Assembly: GCA_964475755.1 (NCBI GenBank)
Contig: CAYYXR010000013.1
Span: 1-63,044 of the forward strand
DNA: 63,044 nt
Direction: 5' to 3'
DNA from: UBA11612 sp964475755
Lineage (GTDB): Bacteria; Pseudomonadota; Alphaproteobacteria; Rhodospirillales; Rhodospirillaceae
Of this stretch, positions 35,227 through 44,008 are shown piece after piece; the first letter of the stretch is position 1; each line of letters opens with the position of its first letter. The notes beneath the pieces were generated by a model, which saw nothing but the letters and a program-made list of their open reading frames with translations, was not told the origin of the DNA and made no database searches. The position numbers and the translations under genes are program-made.

Positions 35227-35466
35227 TTAGGTGGCGACGACGTAAGGCAGCAACGCAAGGAATCGCGCACGTTTGATCGCGCGCGCCAATTCGCGCTGCT
35301 TCTTTGTCGACACCGCCGTTATGCGGCTGGGCACGATCTTTCCGCGCTCGGAAATATATCGCTGCAGCAGCTTGATATCCTTGTAGTCGATCTTCGGAGC
35401 ATTCGCTCCGGTGAACGGGCAAGATTTTCTACGACGGAAAAAGGGTCTGCGACCTGCGGGAGGCAT
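35227..35466 (-). CDS. rpsR: 30S ribosomal protein S18 (bS18)
   Basis: A 79-residue protein: an RRPFFRRRKSCPFTG N-terminus, then IDYKDIKLLQRYISERGKIVPSRITAVSTKKQRELARAIKRARFLALLPY, fully typical. It binds S6 in the platform of the small subunit. The single Cys in RRKSCPF is a remnant of, or part of, the zinc-type N-terminus of some S18. It overlaps rpsF by one base (TAATG). Confidence 0.97.
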   Translation of the reverse strand: MPPAGRRPFFRRRKSCPFTGANAPKIDYKDIKLLQRYISERGKIVPSRITAVSTKKQRELARAIKRARFLALLPYVVAT

Positions 35467-35936
35467 TATTCGTCTCCTGTAGTTGAAGATTCGGACTCAT
35501 CCGAACGCGGGCGACGGCCTGAACTGAATCTGCCGCCGTCGCGTCCGTCGCGGTCTCCGTCGTCACGTCCACGTCCGCGTCCGCCGAAGCCGCCACGCTC
35601 GCCGCCCGAACGCTCCTTGTTCTGGAGAATGGCCGAAGGACCTTCTTCCAGTTCATCGACGCGCACCGTCATGTAGCGCAGCACGTCTTCATTGAAACGC
35701 ATGCGGCGCTCGTATTCGCTGATGGCCGCCGCCGGCGCATCGATGTTGAAAAATATGTAGTGGCCTTTGCGGTTTTTCTTGATGCGGTACGTGAGGGACC
35801 GAAGGCCCCAGCTTTCACGTTTCGCGACTTTTCCGCCGCCTTCGCCAATGATGTTGGTGAGTTCGTCGGCCAGGGTGTCCACCTGTGTGGTGGCAATGTC
35901 CTGACGGGCGATCACCACGCTCTCGTATAAGGGCAT
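35466..35936 (-). CDS. rpsF: 30S ribosomal protein S6 (bS6)
   Basis: A 156-residue bS6: MPLYESVVIARQDIATTQVD, then GLRSLTYRIKKNRKGHY, then NEDVLRYMTVRVD are standard. After residue 110 there is a Gly/Arg/Asp-rich tail (RGRGRDDGDRDGRDGG) longer than in E. coli, as often in alphaproteobacteria. It heads the rpsF-rpsR-DUF2232-rplI operon. A hairpin 67-86 bases upstream may be part of S6:S18 autoregulation. Confidence 0.96.
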   Translation of the reverse strand: MPLYESVVIARQDIATTQVDTLADELTNIIGEGGGKVAKRESWGLRSLTYRIKKNRKGHYIFFNIDAPAAAISEYERRMRFNEDVLRYMTVRVDELEEGPSAILQNKERSGGERGGFGGRGRGRDDGDRDGRDGGRFSSGRRPRSDESESSTTGDE

Positions 35937-36002
35937 GGATCAAGCACTCCTTTCGGCTTGTCTCGTCCTGGCCGGCACCGCCCATCGGTCCCGTCAGGCA
36001 TA

Positions 36003-36022
36003 GCCGACCCACAGGGGTCGGC
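36003..36022 (-). promoter_or_regulatory. Hairpin in rpsF leader (candidate S6:S18 regulatory element)
   Basis: GCCGACCC (36003-36010) and GGGTCGGC (36015-36022) form a perfect 8-bp stem with a 4-base loop. On the minus strand it lies 67-86 bases before the rpsF start, within the likely 5' leader. In many bacteria S6 and S18 bind a leader hairpin to repress their own translation; the diagnostic CCG-containing bulge is not clearly part of this stem, so it may instead be a separate stem or a terminator-like element. Confidence 0.35.
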
Positions 36023-36172
36023 AAGGAGCTATGTGAAGGCGCGGAATATACACATTAGGGGGCCTCCTGCAAGGCATACAGCGGCCGAGCGCGGGAAGGA
36101 TCTTCTGAAAGCCGGGAGAGGCCCGGCGGGCACCAAAATATAAAATTCCTTCATTAAAACAATGGGTTAAGG

Positions 36173-36394
36173 CTAAATCCCGCCGTCAGACTCGGGCTGG
36201 TACTCGAGAAGATCGCCGGGCTGGCAGTCCAAATAGGCGCAAATCTTCTCCAGCGTGGAAAACCGGACCCCTCGGACCTTGCCGGATTTAAGCAATGAGA
36301 CGTTCTGTTCCGTCAGCCCAATTGCGGCCGCCAAGTCCTTGGACTTCACTTTCCGCCGCGCCAGCATGACATCAAGGTTCACGACAATCGGCAT
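36173..36394 (-). CDS. XRE family helix-turn-helix regulator (YozG type)
   Basis: A 73-residue Cro/C1-like protein. The HTH is in VKSKDLAAAIGLTEQNVSLLKSGKVRGVRFSTLEKICAYLDCQPGDLLEY; the last part is the family's helix-5 signature. It is 6 bases downstream of the DUF2975 membrane-protein gene. This pair (a small XRE regulator with a DUF2975 protein) recurs in many bacteria, and the regulator probably controls its own operon, perhaps through the AT palindrome upstream. Confidence 0.88.
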   Translation of the reverse strand: MPIVVNLDVMLARRKVKSKDLAAAIGLTEQNVSLLKSGKVRGVRFSTLEKICAYLDCQPGDLLEYQPESDGGI

Positions 36395-36400
36395 GACGAC

Positions 36401-36943
36401 CTAAACAATCGCTGCGCTGTCGTCGGCCAATCGATGACCTTCTTCGAGCGCATGGGCGATAACGACAAAGATTAATCCGACGAACAGCCACAGCACCTGG
36501 TCGGAGCTAAGTTGTAATACTAGTGCTCTTTGGCCCGGAGGATTGGTCATCGTTATGACCATGGACGCGAGGCCCTCCGTTAAAAACTTTACGATCTGAA
36601 TGGCGACAACACACCAGGCAAAAACGCGGATGGCCCTAACGTTTTCGGTTGTGAAAATCGCACCACGCGAAAAAGAGAGAAACAAGCACCGCAACCGAAC
36701 TAACCCGAAGATCATAATGCCGACCGGAATCAAGGTCACCGCAATGCCTAATACCGTTTGCGTCATGGTCAAGCTTTGTGGAATTCGTTCTGTGGCCAAG
36801 CCCACGCGATAGGCCAAAACATGGCCCCAGGACTCCCATTGAAACCAGATGAGCAGGCTTCCAAGGGGCAGGCCTATTATGAGGCCGAGGCAGGCAATGT
36901 TGAGCCATCGGGTGAGACGCTGAAGCGGTGTTTGCTGCGGCAT
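36401..36943 (-). CDS. DUF2975 family membrane protein
   Basis: A 180-residue protein with four membrane segments in a DUF2975 pattern: an N-terminal basic stretch, WLNIACLGLIIGLPLGSLLIW, later GIAVTLIPVGIMIFGLVRL, and a C-terminal VLWLFVGLIFVVIAHALEEGHRL with the conserved end. ATG 36943 was chosen over an upstream GTG at 36955. It is the first gene of a two-gene operon with the XRE regulator. Function unknown. Confidence 0.85.
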   Translation of the reverse strand: MPQQTPLQRLTRWLNIACLGLIIGLPLGSLLIWFQWESWGHVLAYRVGLATERIPQSLTMTQTVLGIAVTLIPVGIMIFGLVRLRCLFLSFSRGAIFTTENVRAIRVFAWCVVAIQIVKFLTEGLASMVITMTNPPGQRALVLQLSSDQVLWLFVGLIFVVIAHALEEGHRLADDSAAIV

Positions 36944-36962
36944 AGGCGACTTCACATATATT

Positions 36963-36980
36963 ATAATTTATATAAATTAT
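36963..36980. promoter_or_regulatory. 18-bp AT palindrome at the DUF2975/XRE promoter
   Basis: ATAATTTATATAAATTAT is a perfect palindrome 19 bases before the DUF2975 start, so it overlaps the likely core promoter. It lies in about 70 bases of very AT-rich DNA flanked by GC-rich genes. It is a good candidate operator for the XRE regulator encoded by the same operon; it might also affect the opposite fabD promoter. Confidence 0.45.
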
Positions 36981-37125
36981 CGTTTTATTGTAATAATTCA
37001 ATATAAAAATATTCAGGCGATTCAATGTGATGCAGGTGATACTGACGGCGATTCTTGACAGCACCAGACCGCTCGGGCAGGTCTGCGCCGCATTGTTCTA
37101 AGGTAATCTCAAGAAGGGGACCGCG

Positions 37126-38070
37126 ATGAGCTGGGCGTACGTATTTCCAGGCCAAGGATCGCAAACGGTGGGGATGGGCAAGGATCTTGCCGCGGCCTTT
37201 ACCGAGGCGCGCGAGATATTCGAGGAAGTAGACGAAGCGCTAAAGCAAAAGCTTTCCGCACTCATGTTCGAAGGACCTTCGGACGATCTGACGCTCACCG
37301 AAAATGCCCAGCCCGCGCTCATGGCGGTCAGTATGGCCGTGATCAAAGTTCTCGAGAAGCAGGGCAACTTATCCATCAAGAATACCGCTCGTTATGTCGC
37401 GGGTCACTCCTTGGGTGAGTACTCCGCGTTGGCCGCCACTGGTTCATTGGCACTTTCAGATGCGGCGCGGCTTTTGAAAACACGCGGACAAGCGATGCAA
37501 AAGGCTGTGCCTGTCGGCGAAGGGGCGATGGCAGCGCTTTTGGGATTGGATGTAGATCAGGTGCAGGAAGTCGCCGGCGATGCCTCCGACGACGGACAGA
37601 TCTGCACGGCAGCAAACGACAATGCGCCGGGACAGGTCGTCGTGTCCGGACACAAGGCGGCGGTTGAGCGCGCAATCGAACTGGCAAAGGGTAAGGGCGC
37701 AAAACGCGCCATGCTGTTGCCCGTAAGCGCCCCGTTCCATTGCCCGCTCATGAAGCCGGCCGCAGCCGTCATCGAAAAAGCCTTGGCGAGCGTTGATGTG
37801 AAGCCACCCGCCGTGCCCGTCATCGCCAATGTTACGGCTTCGTCCGTTATTGAGCCCGGTGAAATCCGCCGTTTGCTCGTCGAGCAGGTTACGGCGATGG
37901 TCCGGTGGCGTGAAAGTGTGGGCCTTATGGTCGAAGCCGGCGTAAACACCTTAATAGAGGCGGGTGCAGGCAAGGTTCTGACCGGATTGGCCAAACGCAT
38001 AAATGGCGATTTGACGGGCATCAGTCTGCAATCACCCCAAGACATCGAAGAATTTTTGAAACGTAGCTGA
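37126..38070 (+). CDS. fabD: Malonyl-CoA:ACP transacylase FabD
   Basis: A 314-residue enzyme that loads malonyl groups on acyl carrier protein for fatty-acid synthesis. It has the acyltransferase signature FPGQGSQTVGMG at the start, the nucleophile Ser95 in GHSLGEYSA, and His in SAPFHCPLM. AAGGGGA precedes the ATG. It begins the fabD-fabG-acpP-fabF-mltG run. Confidence 0.96.
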   Translation: MSWAYVFPGQGSQTVGMGKDLAAAFTEAREIFEEVDEALKQKLSALMFEGPSDDLTLTENAQPALMAVSMAVIKVLEKQGNLSIKNTARYVAGHSLGEYSALAATGSLALSDAARLLKTRGQAMQKAVPVGEGAMAALLGLDVDQVQEVAGDASDDGQICTAANDNAPGQVVVSGHKAAVERAIELAKGKGAKRAMLLPVSAPFHCPLMKPAAAVIEKALASVDVKPPAVPVIANVTASSVIEPGEIRRLLVEQVTAMVRWRESVGLMVEAGVNTLIEAGAGKVLTGLAKRINGDLTGISLQSPQDIEEFLKRS

Positions 38071-38097
38071 GCGCTTTAAATAACGGGAGACCTTTCA

Positions 38098-38835
38098 ATG
38101 TTCGATCTAACCGGAAAAAGCGCTCTTGTAACGGGCGCGAGCGGCGGCATCGGTTCGGCAATCGCAAAAGCGTTGCATGCACAAGGTGCCATGGTCTGTT
38201 TACATGGCACGCGCAAAGATGCGTTGGATGCACTGGCTTCTGAACTCAAGGATCGAGTGCACGTGCTTGTTGCAAATCTTTCCGAACAAGAAGCCGTTGA
38301 TAAACTGATTCCAGATGCAGAGAGCGCAATGGGATCGCTCGATATTCTGGTCAACAACGCCGGCATAACCCGCGACGGCTTGATCATGCGCATGAAGGAT
38401 GAGGACTACGAGCAGGTCATTAATATGAACCTCACCGTCGCCTTCAAGTTGTGCAGAAGCGTTGTGAGAGGAATGATGAAGCGCCGGTACGGCAGAATCA
38501 TCAATATTTCATCCGTGGTTGGATTTACCGGAAATCCCGGACAGACCAATTATGTGGCGTCTAAAGCCGGATTGATCGGTCTTACAAAATCGCTGGCGCA
38601 AGAGGTCGCCAATCGCGGGATCACGGTTAATGCCGTTGCACCGGGATTGATCACGAGCGCGATTACCGACAAGCTGACCGAAGATCAGAAGGCCAGATTT
38701 CTTGAAGCTGTCCCCGTCGGCCGTATCGGTGAGGGCGTGGATGTGGCTGCGGCGGTGGTTTACCTGGCCAGCGCAGAGGCGGCCTACGTGACCGGGGAAA
38801 CGCTCCACGTAAACGGCGGAATGGCTATGGTTTAA
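38098..38835 (+). CDS. fabG: 3-oxoacyl-ACP reductase FabG
   Basis: A 245-residue SDR: TGASGGIGS near residue 12, NNAGITRDGLIMRMKDEDYEQVINMNL, and active site Ser/Tyr/Lys in ISSVVGFTGNPGQTNYVASKAG. It reduces 3-oxoacyl-ACP with NADPH. It ends 173 bases before acpP, where a separate promoter is likely. Confidence 0.95.
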   Translation: MFDLTGKSALVTGASGGIGSAIAKALHAQGAMVCLHGTRKDALDALASELKDRVHVLVANLSEQEAVDKLIPDAESAMGSLDILVNNAGITRDGLIMRMKDEDYEQVINMNLTVAFKLCRSVVRGMMKRRYGRIINISSVVGFTGNPGQTNYVASKAGLIGLTKSLAQEVANRGITVNAVAPGLITSAITDKLTEDQKARFLEAVPVGRIGEGVDVAAAVVYLASAEAAYVTGETLHVNGGMAMV

Positions 38836-38853
38836 GCCTCCTCAGCAAGGCAT

Positions 38854-38883
38854 TTGTGGCCCTAGCCAAGAAAAATGTAATAT
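38854..38883 (+). promoter_or_regulatory. Candidate sigma-70 promoter for acpP
   Basis: TTGTGG (38854-38859), an 18-base spacer and TAATAT (38878-38883) resemble a -35/-10 pair. It lies in the 173-bp gap between fabG and acpP, so acpP can be expressed at a higher level than its neighbours, as is usual for this abundant protein. Confidence 0.45.
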
Positions 38884-39008
38884 GCTACTGACACCCCGCC
38901 CGGGGGGAGCGCCGGGTAATTCGAAGGCCGCCGCCTTTGCGAGAGTCGTGAAGCTGCGGGCTGCTGACACCATAAAAACCAACGAAAAACTGCTTGAGGT
39001 AAAGACGA

Positions 39009-39248
39009 ATGAGTGATGTCGCTGACCGCGTAAAGAAGATCGTCGTAGAGCATCTGGGTGTTGAAGAAGCGAAGGTGACCGACAACGCCAGTTTTATTGA
39101 TGATCTGGGTGCCGACAGCTTGGATACCGTCGAGCTCGTCATGGCTTTCGAAGAAGAATTCAGTGTCGAGATCCCGGACGATGCGGCCGAAAAGATTTTG
39201 ACTGTCAAAGACGCCATCGCCTTTATTCAGGCGAACGCCGACAAGTAA
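39009..39248 (+). CDS. acpP: Acyl carrier protein
   Basis: A 79-residue acidic protein; Ser37 in GADSLDTVELV takes the phosphopantetheine arm. The rest (MSDVADRVKKIVVEHLGVEE and FEEEFSVEIPDDAAEKI) is the standard AcpP. It carries growing fatty acids between enzymes of the pathway. A hairpin that may terminate transcription follows the gene. Confidence 0.97.
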   Translation: MSDVADRVKKIVVEHLGVEEAKVTDNASFIDDLGADSLDTVELVMAFEEEFSVEIPDDAAEKILTVKDAIAFIQANADK

Positions 39249-39256
39249 TCAGCGGA

Positions 39257-39286
39257 ACCGGCCGGTTTTTTCAGGCCCGGTCTTTT
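39257..39286 (+). terminator. Possible terminator after acpP
   Basis: ACCGGCC (39257-39263) can pair with GGCCCGGT (39274-39281) with one bulged base around a T-rich loop, followed by CTTTT. It is weak and imperfect, but lies in the right place. Confidence 0.4.
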
Positions 39287-39389
39287 GATCCATTTTAATG
39301 TAATGGGACCTCGGATACTCACCAGGTCCCATCGCTGTCTGTAAGATGCGGTTGCTGAACGGTCCAATTGTGAGAGAGCTTGATCAGCC

Positions 39390-40667
39390 ATGGCCTACGA
39401 TCCTTCGAAACGCGTCGTTGTAACGGGTCTCGGTCTTGTCACACCTCTCGGTGCGGGTGTGCAGGGAAACTGGGAAGCGCTTATCGCCGGTAAGTCTGGG
39501 CTTGGAACGATCGATAAGTTCCAAATAGACGATTTGCCGTGCAAGGTCGGCGCTGCTGTGCCTACAGCCGAAGACCATCCTCATAGGTTTGTTGCCGATA
39601 ATGTCGTGGCGCCGAAAGAACGCCGCCGCATGGACGATTTTATCGTCTATGCCATGGGGGCCGCCGAAGAAGCCATTGCCGATTCAGGCTGGGCTCCGCC
39701 CTCTGATGAAGCGCGTGAACGTACCGGCGTTATGATCGGGTCCGGCATCGGCGGGTTGGAAACCATCGACGATACGGCCAAGACCCTTGCACAGCAGGGA
39801 CCGCGACGTGTTTCGCCCTTCTTTATTCCGGCGAGCTTAATCAATCTTGCCTCGGGCCAGGTGTCTATCCGGCACGGATTTAGAGGTCCCAATCACGCGC
39901 CAGTGACGGCGTGTGCCACGGGCGCGCATGCCATCGGCGATGCCGCGCGTCTGATCAAGTACGGTGATGCCGATGTCATGGTGGCCGGCGGTGCCGAAGC
40001 GGCATTATGCCGATTGGGGATAGCCGGCTTCGCTGCCATGAAAGCCCTGTCCACCAGTTACAACGATACGCCGCAAAAAGCGTCGCGCCCCTGGGATAAG
40101 GGCCGTGACGGCTTCGTCATGGGTGAAGGCTCGGGCGTGTTGGTGCTCGAAAGCTACGAGCACGCCAAAAAGCGCGGCGCGAAGATCTACGCCGAAGTGA
40201 TGGGCTATGGTCTGTCCGGGGATGCCTATCACCTGACCGCGCCTGCTGAAGACGGTAATGGCGGATTCCGGGCCATGACCGGCGCGCTGCGCGATGCTGG
40301 TCTCAATGCGGATCAGATCGACTATGTAAACGCGCACGGGACCTCGACACCGAAGGGCGATGAAATCGAACTCGGCGCTGTGAAGCGCCTATTCGGTGAT
40401 CAGGCTTACAAGCTGTCGATGTCGTCCACGAAATCGGCCATCGGACACCTGCTGGGCGCGGCCGGTGCGGTCGAAGCCATTTACTCATTGCTAGCGCTTA
40501 AGAATCAAATCGTTCCACCGACACTGAATCTGGACGATCCTTCCGACGGGTGCGATATCGATTTGGTGCCGCACAAGGCGAAAGAACGCCCAATTCGGTT
40601 TGCTTTGTCCAATTCCTTCGGGTTTGGCGGCACAAACGCGGCGGTCGTTCTCGGTCCGGCGCCATAG
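39390..40667 (+). CDS. fabF: 3-oxoacyl-ACP synthase II FabF
   Basis: A 425-residue condensing enzyme. The catalytic triad is Cys175 (VTACATGAHA), His in NAHGTSTPKGD and His in KSAIGHLLGAAG. VVVTGLGLVTPLG opens the protein and SFGFGGTNAAVV closes it. It elongates fatty acids with malonyl-ACP. It is 27 bases from mltG. Confidence 0.96.
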   Translation: MAYDPSKRVVVTGLGLVTPLGAGVQGNWEALIAGKSGLGTIDKFQIDDLPCKVGAAVPTAEDHPHRFVADNVVAPKERRRMDDFIVYAMGAAEEAIADSGWAPPSDEARERTGVMIGSGIGGLETIDDTAKTLAQQGPRRVSPFFIPASLINLASGQVSIRHGFRGPNHAPVTACATGAHAIGDAARLIKYGDADVMVAGGAEAALCRLGIAGFAAMKALSTSYNDTPQKASRPWDKGRDGFVMGEGSGVLVLESYEHAKKRGAKIYAEVMGYGLSGDAYHLTAPAEDGNGGFRAMTGALRDAGLNADQIDYVNAHGTSTPKGDEIELGAVKRLFGDQAYKLSMSSTKSAIGHLLGAAGAVEAIYSLLALKNQIVPPTLNLDDPSDGCDIDLVPHKAKERPIRFALSNSFGFGGTNAAVVLGPAP

Positions 40668-40694
40668 ACTCGTCACGCGCGCGATTTTGCTGAC

Positions 40695-41687
40695 ATGATC
40701 CGCGCTCGCCTTTTCTCTATCGCCATTGCACTGATTGTCGTTTTAGTCGCCGGCATCGCCGGGGCGTATTTTTGGTTCGACGCTGCGGTTCAAAAACCCG
40801 GTCCCTTGCGGGAGAGCGCAAACGTGGTGATTGAGGACGGGGACGGGCTTTCGGTCGTTGCCCGGCGTCTTACCTCCGCCGGTGTCATTTCAAATGGGTG
40901 GATGTTTGAATTGGAGGCGCGCCGGCGATCTCAGACCCGCGCGCTCAAGCCCGGCGAATACGAATTTGATGCGGGAATTAGTATTTCGGATGCTTTGGAA
41001 GCGATTGTTAATCGCGACGTCGTCATTCACTTCGTGACCATACCTGAAGGCATCGTCAGCACAGATGTTATCGGCATTCTTAACGGAATCGGCCGACTGT
41101 CGGGTGAAGCAAACATTCAGATCCGGGACGGCGAGATTTTACCCGAAACGTATGGCTATGAATTGGGCGATGAACGAAACGAGATCATCCGCAGAATGAA
41201 AGCCGCCCAAGGCGAAGTGCTGGATGAGTTGTGGGAAGAGCGGGTGGACGGGTTGCCCATAAATACGCCCGAAGAAGCGGTTGTGCTGGCGTCCATCGTT
41301 GAAAAGGAAACCGGCATTTCGGCCGAGCGACGCAGAGTGGCCGCCGTATTTATCAACCGGTTGAAGCGCGGTATGAAGCTGCAGTCTGATCCCACGGTCA
41401 TATACGGTCTCGCGCCCGAAAGCGGTGCGCTTGGACGCGCCTTAAGCCGCGCCGACCTGGCAAAGCCTACGCCTTACAATACGTATGTTATCGACGGATT
41501 GCCGCCAGGACCCATTTGTCATCCTGGCCGCGAGGCCATCGCCGCGGTTCTGAATCCGTTGGAGACGGACGAGCTCTATTTTGTCGCCGATGGTTCTGGC
41601 GGGCATGCCTTTGCCAGGACGCTACGCGAGCACAATCAGAACGTAGCGAATTGGCGGCGTATTCAGAGGGCAAACGCGCAACGCTAA
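40695..41687 (+). CDS. mltG: Endolytic transglycosylase MltG
   Basis: A 330-residue YceG-type protein: an N-terminal membrane anchor (about 7-26), a LysM-like part, then the catalytic domain with EAVVLASIVEKETG (Glu expected to be catalytic), VFINRLKRGMKLQSDPTVIYG and TPYNTYVIDGLPPGPICHPG. It cleaves peptidoglycan strands and sets their length in the periplasm. Its 3' end overlaps the end of the convergent broken SDR gene by 4 bases. Confidence 0.94.
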   Translation: MIRARLFSIAIALIVVLVAGIAGAYFWFDAAVQKPGPLRESANVVIEDGDGLSVVARRLTSAGVISNGWMFELEARRRSQTRALKPGEYEFDAGISISDALEAIVNRDVVIHFVTIPEGIVSTDVIGILNGIGRLSGEANIQIRDGEILPETYGYELGDERNEIIRRMKAAQGEVLDELWEERVDGLPINTPEEAVVLASIVEKETGISAERRRVAAVFINRLKRGMKLQSDPTVIYGLAPESGALGRALSRADLAKPTPYNTYVIDGLPPGPICHPGREAIAAVLNPLETDELYFVADGSGGHAFARTLREHNQNVANWRRIQRANAQR

Positions 41688-42436
41688 TCTTTGAAAGGTA
41701 GGCGCCGTCCCAGAGCGTCCGCAATCCCATCGGGCAATGCGGCCATAAGCCACACACCGAACTTGATTTGCCAGGGAAAGGCAATACGGCCCTTGTTTGC
41801 GGCGATGCCGCGCTGAATGATCTGGGCCGCTTTTTCGGTCTCCATCAAAAACGGCATGTGAAATTTGTTCACGTCCGTCATGCGGCTGACCACAAAGCCA
41901 GGACAGATGACCGATACCCCGATGTTGTCTTTTGCCAGCAACGGGCGGAGACCTTCACCCCAGATGCGGACTGCGGCTTTCGATGCGCCGTATGCTGGGG
42001 CCCCTGCAAATCCGCGGAAGGCCGCCATGGAGCTTACGATCGCAATGTGTCCCCGTTTGCGCGGCTTCATGAGATCTATGGCCGGGAGCACGGTGTTCAT
42101 AACGCCGCCGACGTTGATGTCCATAATCCGGCGTGTCTGTGCGGGGTCTTCGGAAAACCCGCCGCTGCCGGCGGAAATTCCCGCGTTTGCCAAGACCAAA
42201 TCCAAGGGGGCGATTTGGTCCTGCTGTTGAATCCACAGCGCCATTTCGTCTGTATTCGCAACGTCGCAGTTTTTTGTATGTGTCTGCGCGCCCTTGGAGG
42301 CGCAGGTATCCGCCACGGACTGAAGTCGGTCCGCATTGCGCCCTGAGAGACTGAGGGTTACGCCGGGTGCGGCATACGCGGCCGCCAGCGCTTCACCGAT
42401 TCCGGAAGAGGCCCCGGTGATGAGGATATGTGTGAA
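41684..42436 (-). pseudogene. SDR family oxidoreductase with lost start
   Basis: The visible protein is an SDR: going upstream on the minus strand from the stop, YGASKAAVR (active site), NAGISAGSGG, and beyond the first usable start (GTG at 42316) the same frame continues with FTHILITGASSGIGEALAAAYA, the cofactor-binding Rossmann motif, encoded at about 42372-42436. Between that motif and the in-frame TAA upstream there is no ATG, GTG or TTG. Starting at GTG 42316 would remove the cofactor site. So the gene has lost its beginning, perhaps with an ATT start left. The break coincides with the truncated EAL gene on the other strand. Confidence 0.65.
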
Positions 42437-42464
42437 TCTGGAAATAGTTGCACCCGTTGGTGGG

Positions 42465-42928
42465 ATAGAGAGTTGGTAAAATTTAATCTGTCGGCAGCTG
42501 AATTACCAGTGGATAGCGTCGATATTGAAATCACAGAAACTGTCGCCATGGAGCGCAGCGCCCGCGTTCAGCAAAATGTCGAACAACTGACGTTAGCCGG
42601 CGTTTCCATATCGCTGGACGATTTCGGTACAGGCTACTCTTCGCTTTCCAATCTCCAAGCCTTTCCGGTGAAAAGACTTAAGGTAGACGCTTCCTTCGTT
42701 ATGGGCATTGGGAAGAACCGCGACGACGAGAAAATTGTCGAAGCCGTAATCGGCCTGGGCCAAAGCATGGGCTTGTCCGTCGTAGCTGAAGGTGTGGAAA
42801 CCGTTGAACAATTGCGGTTTCTGAAAGATCGAGGCTGCGATGAGATTCAAGGCTACTTGATTTCTAAACCGCTTCCGCCGTCGGAGTTCCGAAAATTCGT
42901 CGCGAATTTTCCGGGCCTTCCCAACTGA
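42465..42928 (+). pseudogene. EAL-domain fragment (c-di-GMP phosphodiesterase), 5' truncated
   Basis: The frame (which could start at ATG 42428) encodes only the second half of an EAL domain: IEITETVAM, then SLDDFGTGYSSLSNLQAFPVKRLKVDASFV, then AEGVETVEQLRFLKDRGCDEIQGYLISKP. The EAL motif itself and the earlier metal ligands are missing, as are any sensor or GGDEF domains that usually come before it. A protein from this fragment could not hydrolyse c-di-GMP. Homology begins at about 42465, close to where homology of the divergent SDR gene ends. Confidence 0.8.
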
Positions 42929-43048
42929 CCTCACACAGGAATTTTGACCTGGTCACGGGCGCTAATTCACCGATAAGGCCACGCATGCGCTAGGCAATGG
43001 CGTTCCCCCCCGATATAACTGGACCAATAGGGGATTGTAGGGGACGTA

Positions 43049-43969
43049 ATGCCGACCGTGATAGCGAGCATGACGGGTTTTGCCCGTGCGGAGGGGCGTA
43101 TTGAGACTCCGAACCCGTGTACCTGGGCATGGGAAGCCAAAAGCGTTAACAGCAAAGGACTCGACGTGCGGTTTAGGGTACCGCAGGGCTTCGAAGAGCT
43201 TGAGTCTATTGCCCGGGGCGCCGCTTCCCAAAAATTTACCCGGGGCGCCATTACTCTCACACTCACAATCGCCCGGGAAAGTGCTCAGGACGATACAGGC
43301 ATCAATATCCGTGTCCTGGATGCGCTGATTGCCCTTGCGAGGGACAAATCGGCTCCCGTTGCAAATGGCGACACCGCACCGGTTGTCGCTCCTGCGCGGT
43401 TGGACGGACTTATGTCATTGGCCCAGGGACGGGAGTCGCAAGAGACGATCGATCAGGCCACACGCGACCACAGAAATACGATTCTTATTGCTGGTCTAAA
43501 CGAAGCGCTCGATACCCTGGCAAAGGTGCGACAAGAGGAAGGAAAGCAACTCACCAGCGCCATAGATGGGCATGTGTCCCAGATCGATAAGCTCACACAG
43601 GCTGCTCGCGAGCTTTCGACGTCGCAACCGGACGCCTTAAAGGCGCGTCTCAAAGCCCAAGTGAGTGAACTCTTGGATGCCAGCCCCGGTTTGGCTGAGG
43701 ACCGGTTGGCACAAGAGGCGGCATTGCTTGCCCTGAAGTTCGATATCCGTGAGGAACTGGACAGGCTGAAGGCCCATGTTTCGCAAGCGCGCGATCTCCT
43801 GACAAAAGGTGAGCCGTGTGGGCGGCGTCTGGATTTTCTTTGCCAAGAATTCAACCGGGAAGCCAATACGTTGTGTTCGAAGTCCTCCGACGTCGAAATG
43901 ACTAGAATTGGACTCGATCTCAAATCCACGATAGATCAATTGCGCGAGCAAATTCAGAACATAGAGTAA
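43049..43969 (+). CDS. YicC family endoribonuclease-like protein
   Basis: A 306-residue protein with the two YicC parts: the N-terminal MTGFARAEG ... WEAKSVNSKGLDVRFRVPQGFEELE and the C-terminal DUF1732 (GRRLDFLCQEFNREANTLCSKSSDVEMTRIGLDLKSTIDQLREQIQNIE). YicC homologues act in RNA decay and small-RNA regulation. It is followed by gmk, a pairing found in many bacteria. GGGGACGTA precedes the start. Confidence 0.92.
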   Translation: MPTVIASMTGFARAEGRIETPNPCTWAWEAKSVNSKGLDVRFRVPQGFEELESIARGAASQKFTRGAITLTLTIARESAQDDTGINIRVLDALIALARDKSAPVANGDTAPVVAPARLDGLMSLAQGRESQETIDQATRDHRNTILIAGLNEALDTLAKVRQEEGKQLTSAIDGHVSQIDKLTQAARELSTSQPDALKARLKAQVSELLDASPGLAEDRLAQEAALLALKFDIREELDRLKAHVSQARDLLTKGEPCGRRLDFLCQEFNREANTLCSKSSDVEMTRIGLDLKSTIDQLREQIQNIE

Positions 43970-44008
43970 CAATCTTTAAACGATGAAATTTGGTACAAAG
44001 CATAACGC

